From: Actinomycetes bacterium | GTDB lineage: Bacteria > Actinomycetota > Acidimicrobiia > Acidimicrobiales > Palsa-688 | Reading direction: 5' to 3' | NCBI GenBank assembly: GCA_021798075.1 | Contig: JAJZYO010000007.1 | Location: 1 to 15,313, forward strand | DNA length: 15,313 nucleotides | In this document: piece by piece, positions 1 through 6,892 of the stretch | Layout: each line of letters begins with the position of its first letter | Numbering within the stretch: the first letter of the stretch is position 1 | Position numbers and translations under genes: made by a program | Notes under the pieces: generated by a model | The model's database searches: none | Told to the model about the DNA's origin: nothing | Seen by the model: the letters and a program-made list of their open reading frames with translations, nothing else

Positions 1-1866
1 GAAGATCCGCGAGTGCTCCAGGTAGCGGCCGACGAGCGAGCGCACCCTGATGTTTTCCGAGAGGCCGCGGACGCCGGCCCGGAGCGAGCACATCGCCCGG
101 ACCACGAGGTCGATCTGCACGCCGGCCCGGGAGGCGGAGTAGAGCGCGTCGATCACCTGGGCGTCCACCAGGTTGTTGAGCTTCCAGACGATCCGGCCGG
201 CGCTGCCGTGAGAGCTCTCCCTCCCGATCAGCTCGACGATCCTCGAACGAACGGCCAGAGGCGCCACTATGAGCTGGCGGTAGGTCTCCTGGCGGCTGTA
301 GCCGGTAAGGAAGTTGAAAAGGTCGGTGAGGTCCTCGCCGAGGGCTGGCGATGCCGTCAAGATGCCGATGTCTTCGTAGAGGCGGGCCGTAGAGGAGTTG
401 TAGTTGCCCGTGCCGATGTGGCAGTAGCGGCGGATGCCTCCCGGCTCTTCGCGTACGACGAGGGCGACCTTTGCATGCGTCTTGAGGCCGATCAGCCCGT
501 AGACGACGTGCACGCCCACTTGCTCCAGCGCTTTCGCCCAACCGATGTTGGCGGCCTCGTCTCCCCTCGCCTTCAACTCGACCAGGGCGGCCACCTGCTT
601 GCCCTTCTCTGCCGCACGTATGAGAGCGGTCACGACCGGGCTGTCGCCCGAAGTCCGGTACAGGGTCTGCTTTATGGCGAGCACGTTGGGATCGTCCGCG
701 GCGCTTTGGATGAAGGCCTCGGTCGACGTGGCGAAGCTCTCGTAGGGGTGGTGGACTACGATGTCGTCGCTTGCGATGGCGGCGAAGATGTCGGGTGGCT
801 CGCTGTCCACGGGTAGCAGGCGCGCCGGCGTCACCGGCGAGAAGGGTTCGTCTTTCAGGTCAGGGCGGTCCAGGTCGTGGAGCGCCCAGAGCCGCCCATA
901 GTCGAGGAGGCCCTCGGTCTGGTAGACGTCCTCGGCGTGCAGGTCGAGCTCGCGGGCGAGCAGATCCCGCACCTCGGGGTCGAAAGACGAGTCCACCTCC
1001 AAGCACACCGCCCGCCCGAAGCGGCGCCGGCGCAGCTCCATCTCGACCGCTTCGAGTAGGTCGTCGGCCTCTTCTTCGGCCAAGGTAAGGTCCGCGTTAC
1101 GGATGACCCGGAAGGCGTGGCAGCTCTCGATCTCCATGCCGGGGAACAGCTCGGGCAGGAACGCACCGATCACTTCCTCTATGGCGACGAAGCGCTCGCC
1201 GTCAGGCAGGCCGACGACGCCGGGCAGGAGCGGCGGGATCTTGATCCTGGCAAAGCGGCGCTCGCCCCGCCGGGGGTCGCGCACCATGACGGCGAGGTTG
1301 AGCGACAGGTTGGATATGTAAGGGAACGGGTGGCCCGGGTCGACCGCCAGCGGCGTGAGCACAGGGAACATCTGCGACTCGAACAAGGACTCTGCGTAGG
1401 CCACGTCGGCCTTCCCGAGCGAGCCCCACGGGACCAGGCGGATGCCCGTGGCCGCCAGCTCAGGTACGAGGGAGGTGCTATAGATCTCCGAGCGGCGCAC
1501 GAGCATCTTTTCGACCTCGCCCCTGATCGCCCGTAGCTGGTCGGAAACCGGTGAGCCCTCGGGCGCGGTGCCCGACAGCCCGGCCGCCATCTGGTCCTTC
1601 AGGCCGGCAACCCGCACCTGGAAAAACTCGTCCAAATTGCTGGAGAAAATGGCCAGGAACTTGGCCCGCTCGAGAAGCGGCTGGGCGGGGGACTCGGCCA
1701 GGGCCAGCACGCGGCGGTTGAACTCGAGGACCGACAGCTCGCGGTTGATGTAGCGCCTCACGCCGGCGCGCTCGGGTAGGTCGGGGGCAGCGACGAGCGC
1801 CGGGCCCGCGGCGTCGTCTCGGCTCGCGCCGGTGGCGACTGTCGCGGGGCCTTGTGACATGCGCAT
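1..1866 (-). CDS. ppk1: Polyphosphate kinase 1, N-terminal ~622 residues (runs off left edge)
   Basis: This enzyme reversibly transfers the gamma-phosphate of ATP to inorganic polyphosphate. The frame read leftward from 1866 is open to base 1. Near residue 40 is the family N-terminal motif INRELSVLEFNRRVL, followed by FSSNLDEFFQVRVAGLKDQ. The middle part has HHPYESF and LAIKQTLYRTSGDSPVV, and KTHAKVALVVR carries the His (about residue 464) that matches the autophosphorylated His of E. coli PPK1. The last visible residues are LEHSRIF. The family is usually about 690-740 residues, so roughly the last 70-120, including the second HKD-like motif, lie outside the window. Two in-frame ATGs (1866 and 1860) are possible starts. 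Neither has a strong ribosome binding site; 1866 has only a weak GGTAG upstream. It lies on the same strand as leuA and the 99-residue gene, 118 bp downstream, so it probably has its own promoter. Identity is certain; the start is not. Confidence 0.95.
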   Translation of the reverse strand, partial: MRMSQGPATVATGASRDDAAGPALVAAPDLPERAGVRRYINRELSVLEFNRRVLALAESPAQPLLERAKFLAIFSSNLDEFFQVRVAGLKDQMAAGLSGTAPEGSPVSDQLRAIRGEVEKMLVRRSEIYSTSLVPELAATGIRLVPWGSLGKADVAYAESLFESQMFPVLTPLAVDPGHPFPYISNLSLNLAVMVRDPRRGERRFARIKIPPLLPGVVGLPDGERFVAIEEVIGAFLPELFPGMEIESCHAFRVIRNADLTLAEEEADDLLEAVEMELRRRRFGRAVCLEVDSSFDPEVRDLLARELDLHAEDVYQTEGLLDYGRLWALHDLDRPDLKDEPFSPVTPARLLPVDSEPPDIFAAIASDDIVVHHPYESFATSTEAFIQSAADDPNVLAIKQTLYRTSGDSPVVTALIRAAEKGKQVAALVELKARGDEAANIGWAKALEQVGVHVVYGLIGLKTHAKVALVVREEPGGIRRYCHIGTGNYNSSTARLYEDIGILTASPALGEDLTDLFNFLTGYSRQETYRQLIVAPLAVRSRIVELIGRESSHGSAGRIVWKLNNLVDAQVIDALYSASRAGVQIDLVVRAMCSLRAGVRGLSENIRVRSLVGRYLEHSRIF

Positions 1867-1984
1867 CACGCTACCGCGAAGGGGCGGTGACAAACGGCCT
1901 GGCAAGCCCAGTGGTTGGCCTGATATCGCCCGCCAGTGCGCCGAGCGCAGACGAGCACGCCGCCTCGCCGTGGGGCCCTCCCCC
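1867..1984. other. Intergenic spacer upstream of ppk1
   Basis: This 118-bp spacer lies between the stop of the 99-residue gene and the ppk1 start. I see no convincing sigma-70-like promoter pair, strong hairpin or additional reading frame in it. It presumably holds the ppk1 promoter on the minus strand. Confidence 0.4.
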
Positions 1985-2284
1985 TTAGCTCTCCCCCGTG
2001 ACCATGAACTCGTCCCCCTCATCTTCAGGGACGCCGAGATCCCACTCGAGTAGCACGTTTTCGCGCTCGGCATCCCGGATGATGCGCTCCCTGTTGCGGC
2101 GGAACTGAGGGTCGTGGGGTGGCAACAGGAGCAGGCGGGCCAAGATGCGCTGACGGAGGTCTTCGATCAGGTTGCGCTCCCCGAAGTCCGAGTCGACCCT
2201 CCAGTGCGGTGCGACGGGGCCGAGGTAGACGACCCTGACGTGGCCCCGCGGCGGGCCAGACGGCTCGGGTTGCTGGCTGGACAT
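1985..2284 (-). CDS. Conserved-looking hypothetical protein, 99 aa, downstream of leuA
   Basis: I do not recognise a named family. The ATG at 2284 lies 11 bp after the leuA stop codon, so co-transcription with leuA is likely; no clear Shine-Dalgarno precedes it. The N-terminal 15 residues are polar and Pro-rich. Then comes a hydrophobic strand, VRVVYLGPVAPHW, and a long charged helix-like stretch with the block ARLLLLPPHDPQFRRNRERI. The C-terminus is acidic (PEDEGDEF). There are no cysteines, signal peptide or membrane segment, so a small cytosolic protein is expected. Codon use looks like that of neighbouring genes and the frame ends in TAA. The compact pattern looks like a real conserved gene rather than a chance frame, but its function cannot be given. 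Confidence 0.75.
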   Translation of the reverse strand: MSSQQPEPSGPPRGHVRVVYLGPVAPHWRVDSDFGERNLIEDLRQRILARLLLLPPHDPQFRRNRERIIRDAERENVLLEWDLGVPEDEGDEFMVTGES

Positions 2285-2295
2285 GTAAGTCGAGC

Positions 2296-4098
<1,803 letters not shown>

Positions 4099-4099
<1 letters not shown>

Positions 4100-4152
4100 T
4101 AAGGGCTAAGGAGGAGGATGTCGGAGGGCAGCTCGATCATGGTCACCCCCAT
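4099..4152 (-). CDS. leuL: Putative leuA leader peptide with consecutive Leu codons
   Basis: A 17-codon frame from ATG 4152 to TAG 4101-4099 encodes MGVTMIELPSDILLLSP. Codons 13-15 are CTC CTC CTT (three Leu in a row after Ile), with another Leu at codon 7, so four of 17 residues are Leu. In-frame alternative starts are GTG 4146 and ATG 4140. The G-rich GGGGGTGACC just upstream of ATG 4140 is a plausible ribosome binding site, giving a 13-residue peptide. Leader peptides with runs of the regulated amino acid are the sensing element of classical attenuators, and leucine attenuators have been predicted upstream of actinobacterial leuA genes. The peptide itself is expected to have no other function. 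The call rests on the combination of Leu run, stop-overlapping hairpin and intrinsic terminator. The gene name is by analogy. Confidence 0.7.
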
Positions 4153-4179
4153 GGTCCCCCATGTTGAGCAAAATGTCAA
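4151..4179 (-). promoter_or_regulatory. Possible leuA leader promoter
   Basis: A perfect -35 hexamer TTGACA lies at 4179-4174 on the minus strand. Seventeen bases further is GACCAT (4156-4151), only three of six matches to a -10. Transcription would start near 4144, almost at the leader-peptide start, giving a leaderless or nearly leaderless leader peptide beginning at ATG 4140. The -35 match is strong and the -10 weak, so this is tentative. Confidence 0.3.
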
Positions 4180-4196
4180 GATCATGTGAGCCTGCC

Positions 4197-4286
4197 TTGA
4201 CGTCGTCCTACTTTGGGTCTAGGAAGCTCTAGGCTACTAGGCAACGAGCTGAGCGTGAACCTCTACGTAGGTGGGAAGCGTATGAA
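4197..4286 (+). promoter_or_regulatory. Candidate promoter elements upstream of the first whiB-like gene
   Basis: The plus strand has TTGACG (4197-4202) followed after 17 bp by TAGGAA (4220-4225), and downstream TAGGCT (4230-4235) and TATGAA (4281-4286), which resemble actinobacterial -10 hexamers. None forms an ideal pair, so the exact promoter is unresolved. The region is shared with the oppositely transcribed leuA leader, so the two genes are divergent with about 150-180 bp between their transcript starts or less. Confidence 0.25.
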
Positions 4287-4323
4287 TAGATCGGGGCGTA
4301 TCTCCCAGCCCGGTGGAAGGTGA
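4282..4323 (+). CDS. Possible 13-codon upstream ORF of whiB-like gene
   Basis: ATG 4282 is preceded by AGGTGG with a seven-base spacer, a good ribosome binding site. It opens a frame encoding MNRSGRISQPGGR, ending in TGA at 4321-4323. The stop lies four bases before the likely TTG start of the whiB-like gene, and the frame differs from that gene. Such spacing suits translational coupling or a sensing uORF. It is very short and could be accidental. No homology can be claimed. Confidence 0.3.
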   Translation: MNRSGRISQPGGR

Positions 4324-4327
4324 AGCG

Positions 4328-4660
4328 TTGACGGAGGTCAACTTGGACACATCGTGGATGGTGCAGGGGCGCTGCCGTGATTTGCCGCCCGAGATCTTCT
4401 TCCCCAGCGACGGGGTGGGGGTAGAAGTTGCCCGCCGCTACTGTGCCGAGTGCCCCGTGAAGGCGCCTTGCCTCGAGTACGCCCTGGAAAACCACATCGA
4501 GCACGGGGTGTGGGGAGGGGCCAGCGAGCGCGAGCGCCGGCGGATCGCACGCAGCCGCAAGAGCATACCGGTCCGCTCGGCTGGTGCCCCCGTGCCCAAC
4601 GGGGCCGCCGAGCCCAGGCCGGCTGCTCCGACTCCTTCCAAACTCCCCGTCCGCCACTGA
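4328..4660 (+). CDS. WhiB-like iron-sulfur transcriptional regulator
   Basis: WhiB-like (Wbl) proteins are small actinobacterial [4Fe-4S] proteins that bind the principal sigma factor and alter transcription in response to redox, NO or developmental signals. The four cluster ligands are visible: C16 (QGRCRD), C39, C42 and C48 (CAECPVKAPC), followed by the signature turn GVWGG and basic SERERRRIARSRK. The C-terminal 40 residues are a Pro/Ala-rich tail without the RGRP AT-hook of WhiB7. The start is uncertain. TTG 4328 is preferred because GGAAGGTGA sits just upstream. GTG 4313 lacks such a site, and TTG 4343 follows GGAGGT at only four bases. The product is about 110 residues. The gene is divergent from the leuA leader and convergent with tatA. 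The Wbl subclass is not assigned; it is not the WhiB2 type seen at 6388-6702. Confidence 0.93.
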   Translation: MTEVNLDTSWMVQGRCRDLPPEIFFPSDGVGVEVARRYCAECPVKAPCLEYALENHIEHGVWGGASERERRRIARSRKSIPVRSAGAPVPNGAAEPRPAAPTPSKLPVRH

Positions 4661-4757
4661 GGGCCACGGACGGCCCCGGCGACACGCAGCCGGGCCGCTT
4701 GGCCGGTGCGCTTAGCGCAGGGCGCAGGAGCGGCCGCGACTTCTAAACCTGGTCGCT

Positions 4758-4820
4758 CAGCCCTGCAGAGCAGCCGTTAAACCACGGAGAGCAGCTGTCC
4801 AGCCCCGCAGAGGGGTTGGT
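4758..4820. repeat. Degenerate 21-bp tandem repeat, about three units
   Basis: Between the ends of the convergent whiB-like gene and tatA, CAGCCCTGCAGAG (4758-4770) recurs as CAGCCCCGCAGAG (4800-4812), exactly 42 bp later. The middle unit (4779-4799) shares AGAGCAGC with the first at a 21-bp offset. Pairwise identity is only about 12-14 of 21. No terminator-like hairpin is apparent in the 165-bp spacer 4661-4825 and I see no gene there. Confidence 0.4.
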
Positions 4821-4825
4821 GTGGG

Positions 4826-5221
4826 TCAGCTCTCGGGCTTTTCGCTCGCGTGTGCCGCCCTCTCCCTGGCCACGGCCAGGAGCGCGTCCAGCTCGGAACG
4901 GCTGAGCGTCACCTGCTCGGCCGGGCCCGAGGAAGCTGGGGCGCTCACCGCGGGCTGCGGCGACGCCTGGGGGACCGACGGGGCGGTCGCACTAGGCTGG
5001 ACTGCCACCTGGGGGGCGGGACCGGACGTGACCGCCGGCGGCTCCGCTGGTTGCGAAGCAACGTGCTGGGCGGTGTCGGAGGCCTCGTCGTGGGCCTTGC
5101 GGAACTCCTTCATCGCCTCGCCGGCGTTCTTTGCCAGCTTCGGTAGCTGGCTCCCCCCGAACAGCACCACAACCACCAGGAGAACCCAGATCCAGTCCGA
5201 ACCAAATGCGTATGCGAGCAC
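4826..5221 (-). CDS. tatA: Sec-independent protein translocase TatA-like protein
   Basis: TatA proteins oligomerise in the membrane to form the conduit through which folded twin-arginine preproteins are exported. From the chosen start the protein is 131 residues: a short N-terminus (LAYAFGSDW), one membrane helix (WIWVLLVVVVLF, about 10-21), the hinge FGG and the amphipathic helix SQLPKLAKNAGEAMKEFRKA. This is the TatA/TatB pattern. A long Pro/Ala/Ser/Gln-rich cytosolic tail follows, ending in a charged helix (LSRSELDALLAVARERAAH). The start is GTG 5221 because a perfect AGGAGGT lies six bases upstream. A GTG-independent longer frame back to 5254 would include that ribosome binding site in coding sequence and is rejected. 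No tatC is present here. TatA rather than TatB is favoured by the hinge and the short N-terminus, but the two cannot be strictly separated by eye. Confidence 0.88.
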   Translation of the reverse strand: MLAYAFGSDWIWVLLVVVVLFGGSQLPKLAKNAGEAMKEFRKAHDEASDTAQHVASQPAEPPAVTSGPAPQVAVQPSATAPSVPQASPQPAVSAPASSGPAEQVTLSRSELDALLAVARERAAHASEKPES

Positions 5222-5255
5222 AGCCCACCTCCTGACAACAGGGCCAACGACCAAT

Positions 5256-5261
5256 ATCGTA
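5256..5261 (-). promoter_or_regulatory. Possible -10 element of tatA
   Basis: TACGAT on the minus strand (5261-5256) matches four of six consensus positions and would place the transcript start about 28 bases before the tatA GTG. No clear -35 hexamer is found at 16-18 bp upstream, so this is weak. Confidence 0.3.
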
Positions 5262-5320
5262 GCCGCCGTGCGACCGGTCCTGTGTAGCGGGCAATCTGGG
5301 CGGGCGGGGCACGGGCTTCC

Positions 5321-5365
5321 TCCAGTGGGCCGCCCTCCAGTGGGCCGCCCTCCAGTGGGCCGCCG
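5321..5365. repeat. Three tandem 15-bp repeats before the formimidoyltransferase gene
   Basis: The unit TCCAGTGGGCCGCCC occurs at 5321-5335 and 5336-5350 exactly, and at 5351-5365 with only the final base changed. The third copy ends on the first base of the GTG start codon at 5365. Fifteen is a multiple of three, so adding or losing copies would not change a reading frame crossing the repeat. The unit contains the palindromic GGGCC-like core but no ribosome binding site. It could be an operator array or a simple replication-slippage product. Confidence 0.9.
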
Positions 5366-6312
5366 TGAGTAGCAGGGTCGTTGGGCGGACGGCCCACCTT
5401 CGTACGACCGGCCTGCTCGAGTGTGTGGTCAACGTGAGCGAGGGTCGCGACCAGGGCGTACTCGCCCTGCTCGCGGGGTCGTGCGGGCCGTGCCTACTCG
5501 ACGTGCACAGCGACGTCCATCACAACCGCAGCGTGCTCACCCTGGCCGGTCCCCCTGGCGAGGTGGAGCCGGCGGTGCGGGAACTGGCGCGCGTCACGGT
5601 GTGCCAGTTGGACCTGAGCCGACACCGCGGGGTGCACCCGCGCTTCGGCGTGCTCGACGTCGTCCCCTTTGTCGGCCTGGAAGGGTGGCCGGTCCGGGAC
5701 GCCAGGCCCGGGGGCCGGGCGGCCATGGCCGCCGTAGCTGCCCGCGACTCCTTTGCCGCGTGGGCTGCCCGCGAGCTCGGCCTCCCTGTGTTCCTCTACG
5801 GACCGGAACGTTCGCTGCCCGACGTCAGGCGGGCGGCCTGGAGGCATCTGGCCCCTGATCTCGGCCCGCCGGCTCCTCACCCGACGGCCGGGTCGGTGGC
5901 GGCCGGGTGGCGGCCTCTCATGGTGGCCTACAACCTGTGGATGGCAGAGGAGGTCGGCCTGAAGGAGGCGAAGGCGATCGTGGCCAGGTTGCGCGCGCCG
6001 GAGGTGCGGGCGCTCGCCTTCCAGGTGGGGGCCTACTTCCAGGTTTCGTGCAACCTCATCCGACCGCTCCAAGTGGGCCCGGCGGAGGTGTGGGACGAAG
6101 TGAGCCGATGGGCCCGGGTCAGCCGGGGCGAGGTCGTCGGTCTCGTGCCGAGGACGGTGCTGGCCGCCACCGCCGAGGACCGCTGGGCCGAGCTCGGCCT
6201 GTCGGCAAACCTCACGATCGAGGCACGCCTATCAGAGCGGAGTGGGCGCCGAAGCGGCACCGAGGCGGCCGCCCGTCTACGCCCACCACGCGAACCAGGG
6301 CCGCCGGGGTAA
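5365..6312 (+). CDS. ftcD: Glutamate formimidoyltransferase (stand-alone FTCD N-terminal type)
   Basis: The enzyme transfers a formimino group between formiminoglutamate and tetrahydrofolate, usually in histidine breakdown. The 315-residue length matches the transferase half of animal FTCD without the cyclodeaminase. Family blocks seen: LLECVVNVSEGRD (17-29), LLDVHSDVHHNRSVLTL (44-60), LSRHRGVHPRFGVLDVVPF (84-102) with the likely catalytic His91, then LPVFLYG. The C-terminal domain contains KEAKAIVARLRAPEVRALAF, QVSCNL and GEVVGLVP. The start is GTG 5365, the only usable in-frame start before the conserved block, although no ribosome binding site precedes it. The last ~25 residues are Arg/Pro/Gly-rich and probably unstructured. 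The gene is divergent from tatA. No hutH, hutU or hutI neighbours are in the window, so a role in histidine degradation is not supported by context. Confidence 0.9.
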   Translation: MSSRVVGRTAHLRTTGLLECVVNVSEGRDQGVLALLAGSCGPCLLDVHSDVHHNRSVLTLAGPPGEVEPAVRELARVTVCQLDLSRHRGVHPRFGVLDVVPFVGLEGWPVRDARPGGRAAMAAVAARDSFAAWAARELGLPVFLYGPERSLPDVRRAAWRHLAPDLGPPAPHPTAGSVAAGWRPLMVAYNLWMAEEVGLKEAKAIVARLRAPEVRALAFQVGAYFQVSCNLIRPLQVGPAEVWDEVSRWARVSRGEVVGLVPRTVLAATAEDRWAELGLSANLTIEARLSERSGRRSGTEAAARLRPPREPGPPG

Positions 6313-6320
6313 GGCGGGCG

Positions 6321-6346
6321 GCGAGGCACGCCTGGACGTGCCTCGC
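6321..6346. terminator. Hairpin between convergent genes, probable bidirectional terminator
   Basis: GCGAGGCACG (6321-6330) and CGTGCCTCGC (6337-6346) form a perfect 10-bp stem with a six-base loop, nine bases after the formimidoyltransferase stop and 41 bases beyond the whiB2-like stop. There is no T-run, as is common for actinobacterial terminators. A second 12-bp palindrome, GGCCTGCAGGCC, lies at 6362-6373. Confidence 0.7.
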
Positions 6347-6387
6347 TGGGGGAAGTCCCGCGGCCTGCAGGCCCTGGCTGTAGGCGT

Positions 6388-6702
6388 TTAGGAAGCCTGG
6401 CTCACCCTGTAAGGGGCGCCGTTCCTCCCTCGGCGGAGGCGGCGCCGCTCGCGCTCGGACAGGCCACCCCAGATGCCGAACTTCTCCGAATTGTCCAAGG
6501 CGTACTGCAGGCACTCCTCGCGCACGACGCAGCCACGGCAGACCTCCTTGGCCTCGCGGGTCGAACCGCCCCTCTCCGGGAAGAAGAGATCTGGGTCGAC
6601 CCCGAGGCAGTTGGCGTACCTTTGCCACGTCGGCGGTCCTGCTTCCCAGCGGGACCCCTGGTAATCGGCCGGTAGGCGCAAAAAGCGCACGATGTCTGTC
6701 AC
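6388..6702 (-). CDS. whiB2: WhiB2/WhmD-type iron-sulfur regulator
   Basis: This 104-residue Wbl protein closely matches the WhiB (Streptomyces) / WhiB2 (WhmD, mycobacteria) type, which controls septation and sporulation with WhiA. The Fe-S ligands are C32 (ANCLG), C55, C58 and C64 (CRGCVVREEC). The diagnostic blocks are DLFFPERGGSTREAKEVC, FGIWGGLSERERRRLRRG and a short basic tail. The start is GTG 6702, with GAGGGAG about seven bases upstream on the minus strand. Another in-frame GTG four codons on (about 6690) is possible. An N-terminal extension of about 25 residues precedes the core, as in WhiB2. The upstream region contains repeats that may be regulatory. The gene is monocistronic by appearance, facing the formimidoyltransferase gene. 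Confidence 0.93.
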   Translation of the reverse strand: MTDIVRFLRLPADYQGSRWEAGPPTWQRYANCLGVDPDLFFPERGGSTREAKEVCRGCVVREECLQYALDNSEKFGIWGGLSERERRRLRRGRNGAPYRVSQAS

Positions 6703-6730
6703 CGGCAGCTCCCTCGCTTGTTGTTGGGTC

Positions 6731-6752
6731 CGGACCGCTGCGGCCGGACGGC
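6731..6752. repeat. Inverted repeat in the whiB2 5' region
   Basis: Within 6703-6892, the segment reading GTCCGG...CCGGAC (about 6728-6749) forms a 6-bp stem with a GC-rich ten-base loop, 26-47 bases before the whiB2 GTG. In the transcript it would lie in the 5' untranslated region. Bounds are given to within a few bases. Its significance is unclear. Confidence 0.35.
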
Positions 6753-6773
6753 CCGCCCGCAGCGTTATGGCAG

Positions 6774-6806
6774 ATGATGTAACTACTGAAGCGTAACTAC
6801 ATCAGT
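6774..6806. promoter_or_regulatory. Repeated GTAACTAC element upstream of whiB2, likely operator
   Basis: GTAACTAC occurs twice with six bases between the copies (period 14), and the whole is framed by the inverted pair TGATGTA and TACATCA. Both symmetries fall within about 30 AT-richer bases in an otherwise very GC-rich 190-bp region, about 75-105 bases before the whiB2 start codon. The layout fits a binding site for a dimeric or tandem-binding regulator overlapping or just upstream of the promoter. I could not match it confidently to the BldD, MtrA or GlnR consensus. Confidence 0.5.
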
Positions 6807-6857
6807 GTCATTCTGCCGCATCCGGGCGGCCAGTGCAAGGGCGGCCGCCGCTTAGGT

Positions 6858-6885
6858 CTGGCCCGTGGGGCCGGTGGGCGCCGCG
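6858..6885 (-). terminator. Possible terminator after the VWA gene
   Basis: Just beyond the VWA stop codon the segment GGCCC-GTG-GGGCC gives a 5-bp stem, followed by a second small GGCG/CGCC stem. Neither has a T-run. The hairpins could end the AAA+/VWA transcript before whiB2, but GC-rich sequence produces such stems easily. Bounds are approximate. Confidence 0.3.
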
Positions 6886-6892
6886 CCTCGTC

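Noticed and set aside
13..816. Plus-strand open frame across the ppk1 region
   Set aside because: Antisense to a clearly conserved PPK1 with intact motifs; its own translation has no recognisable family pattern.
4328..4660. Assignment of the first whiB-like gene as whiB7
   Set aside because: It has a possible uORF, but the C-terminal RGRP AT-hook and the WhiB7 spacing are absent.
5321..5365. CRISPR array
   Set aside because: The three 15-bp units are directly adjacent with no spacers.
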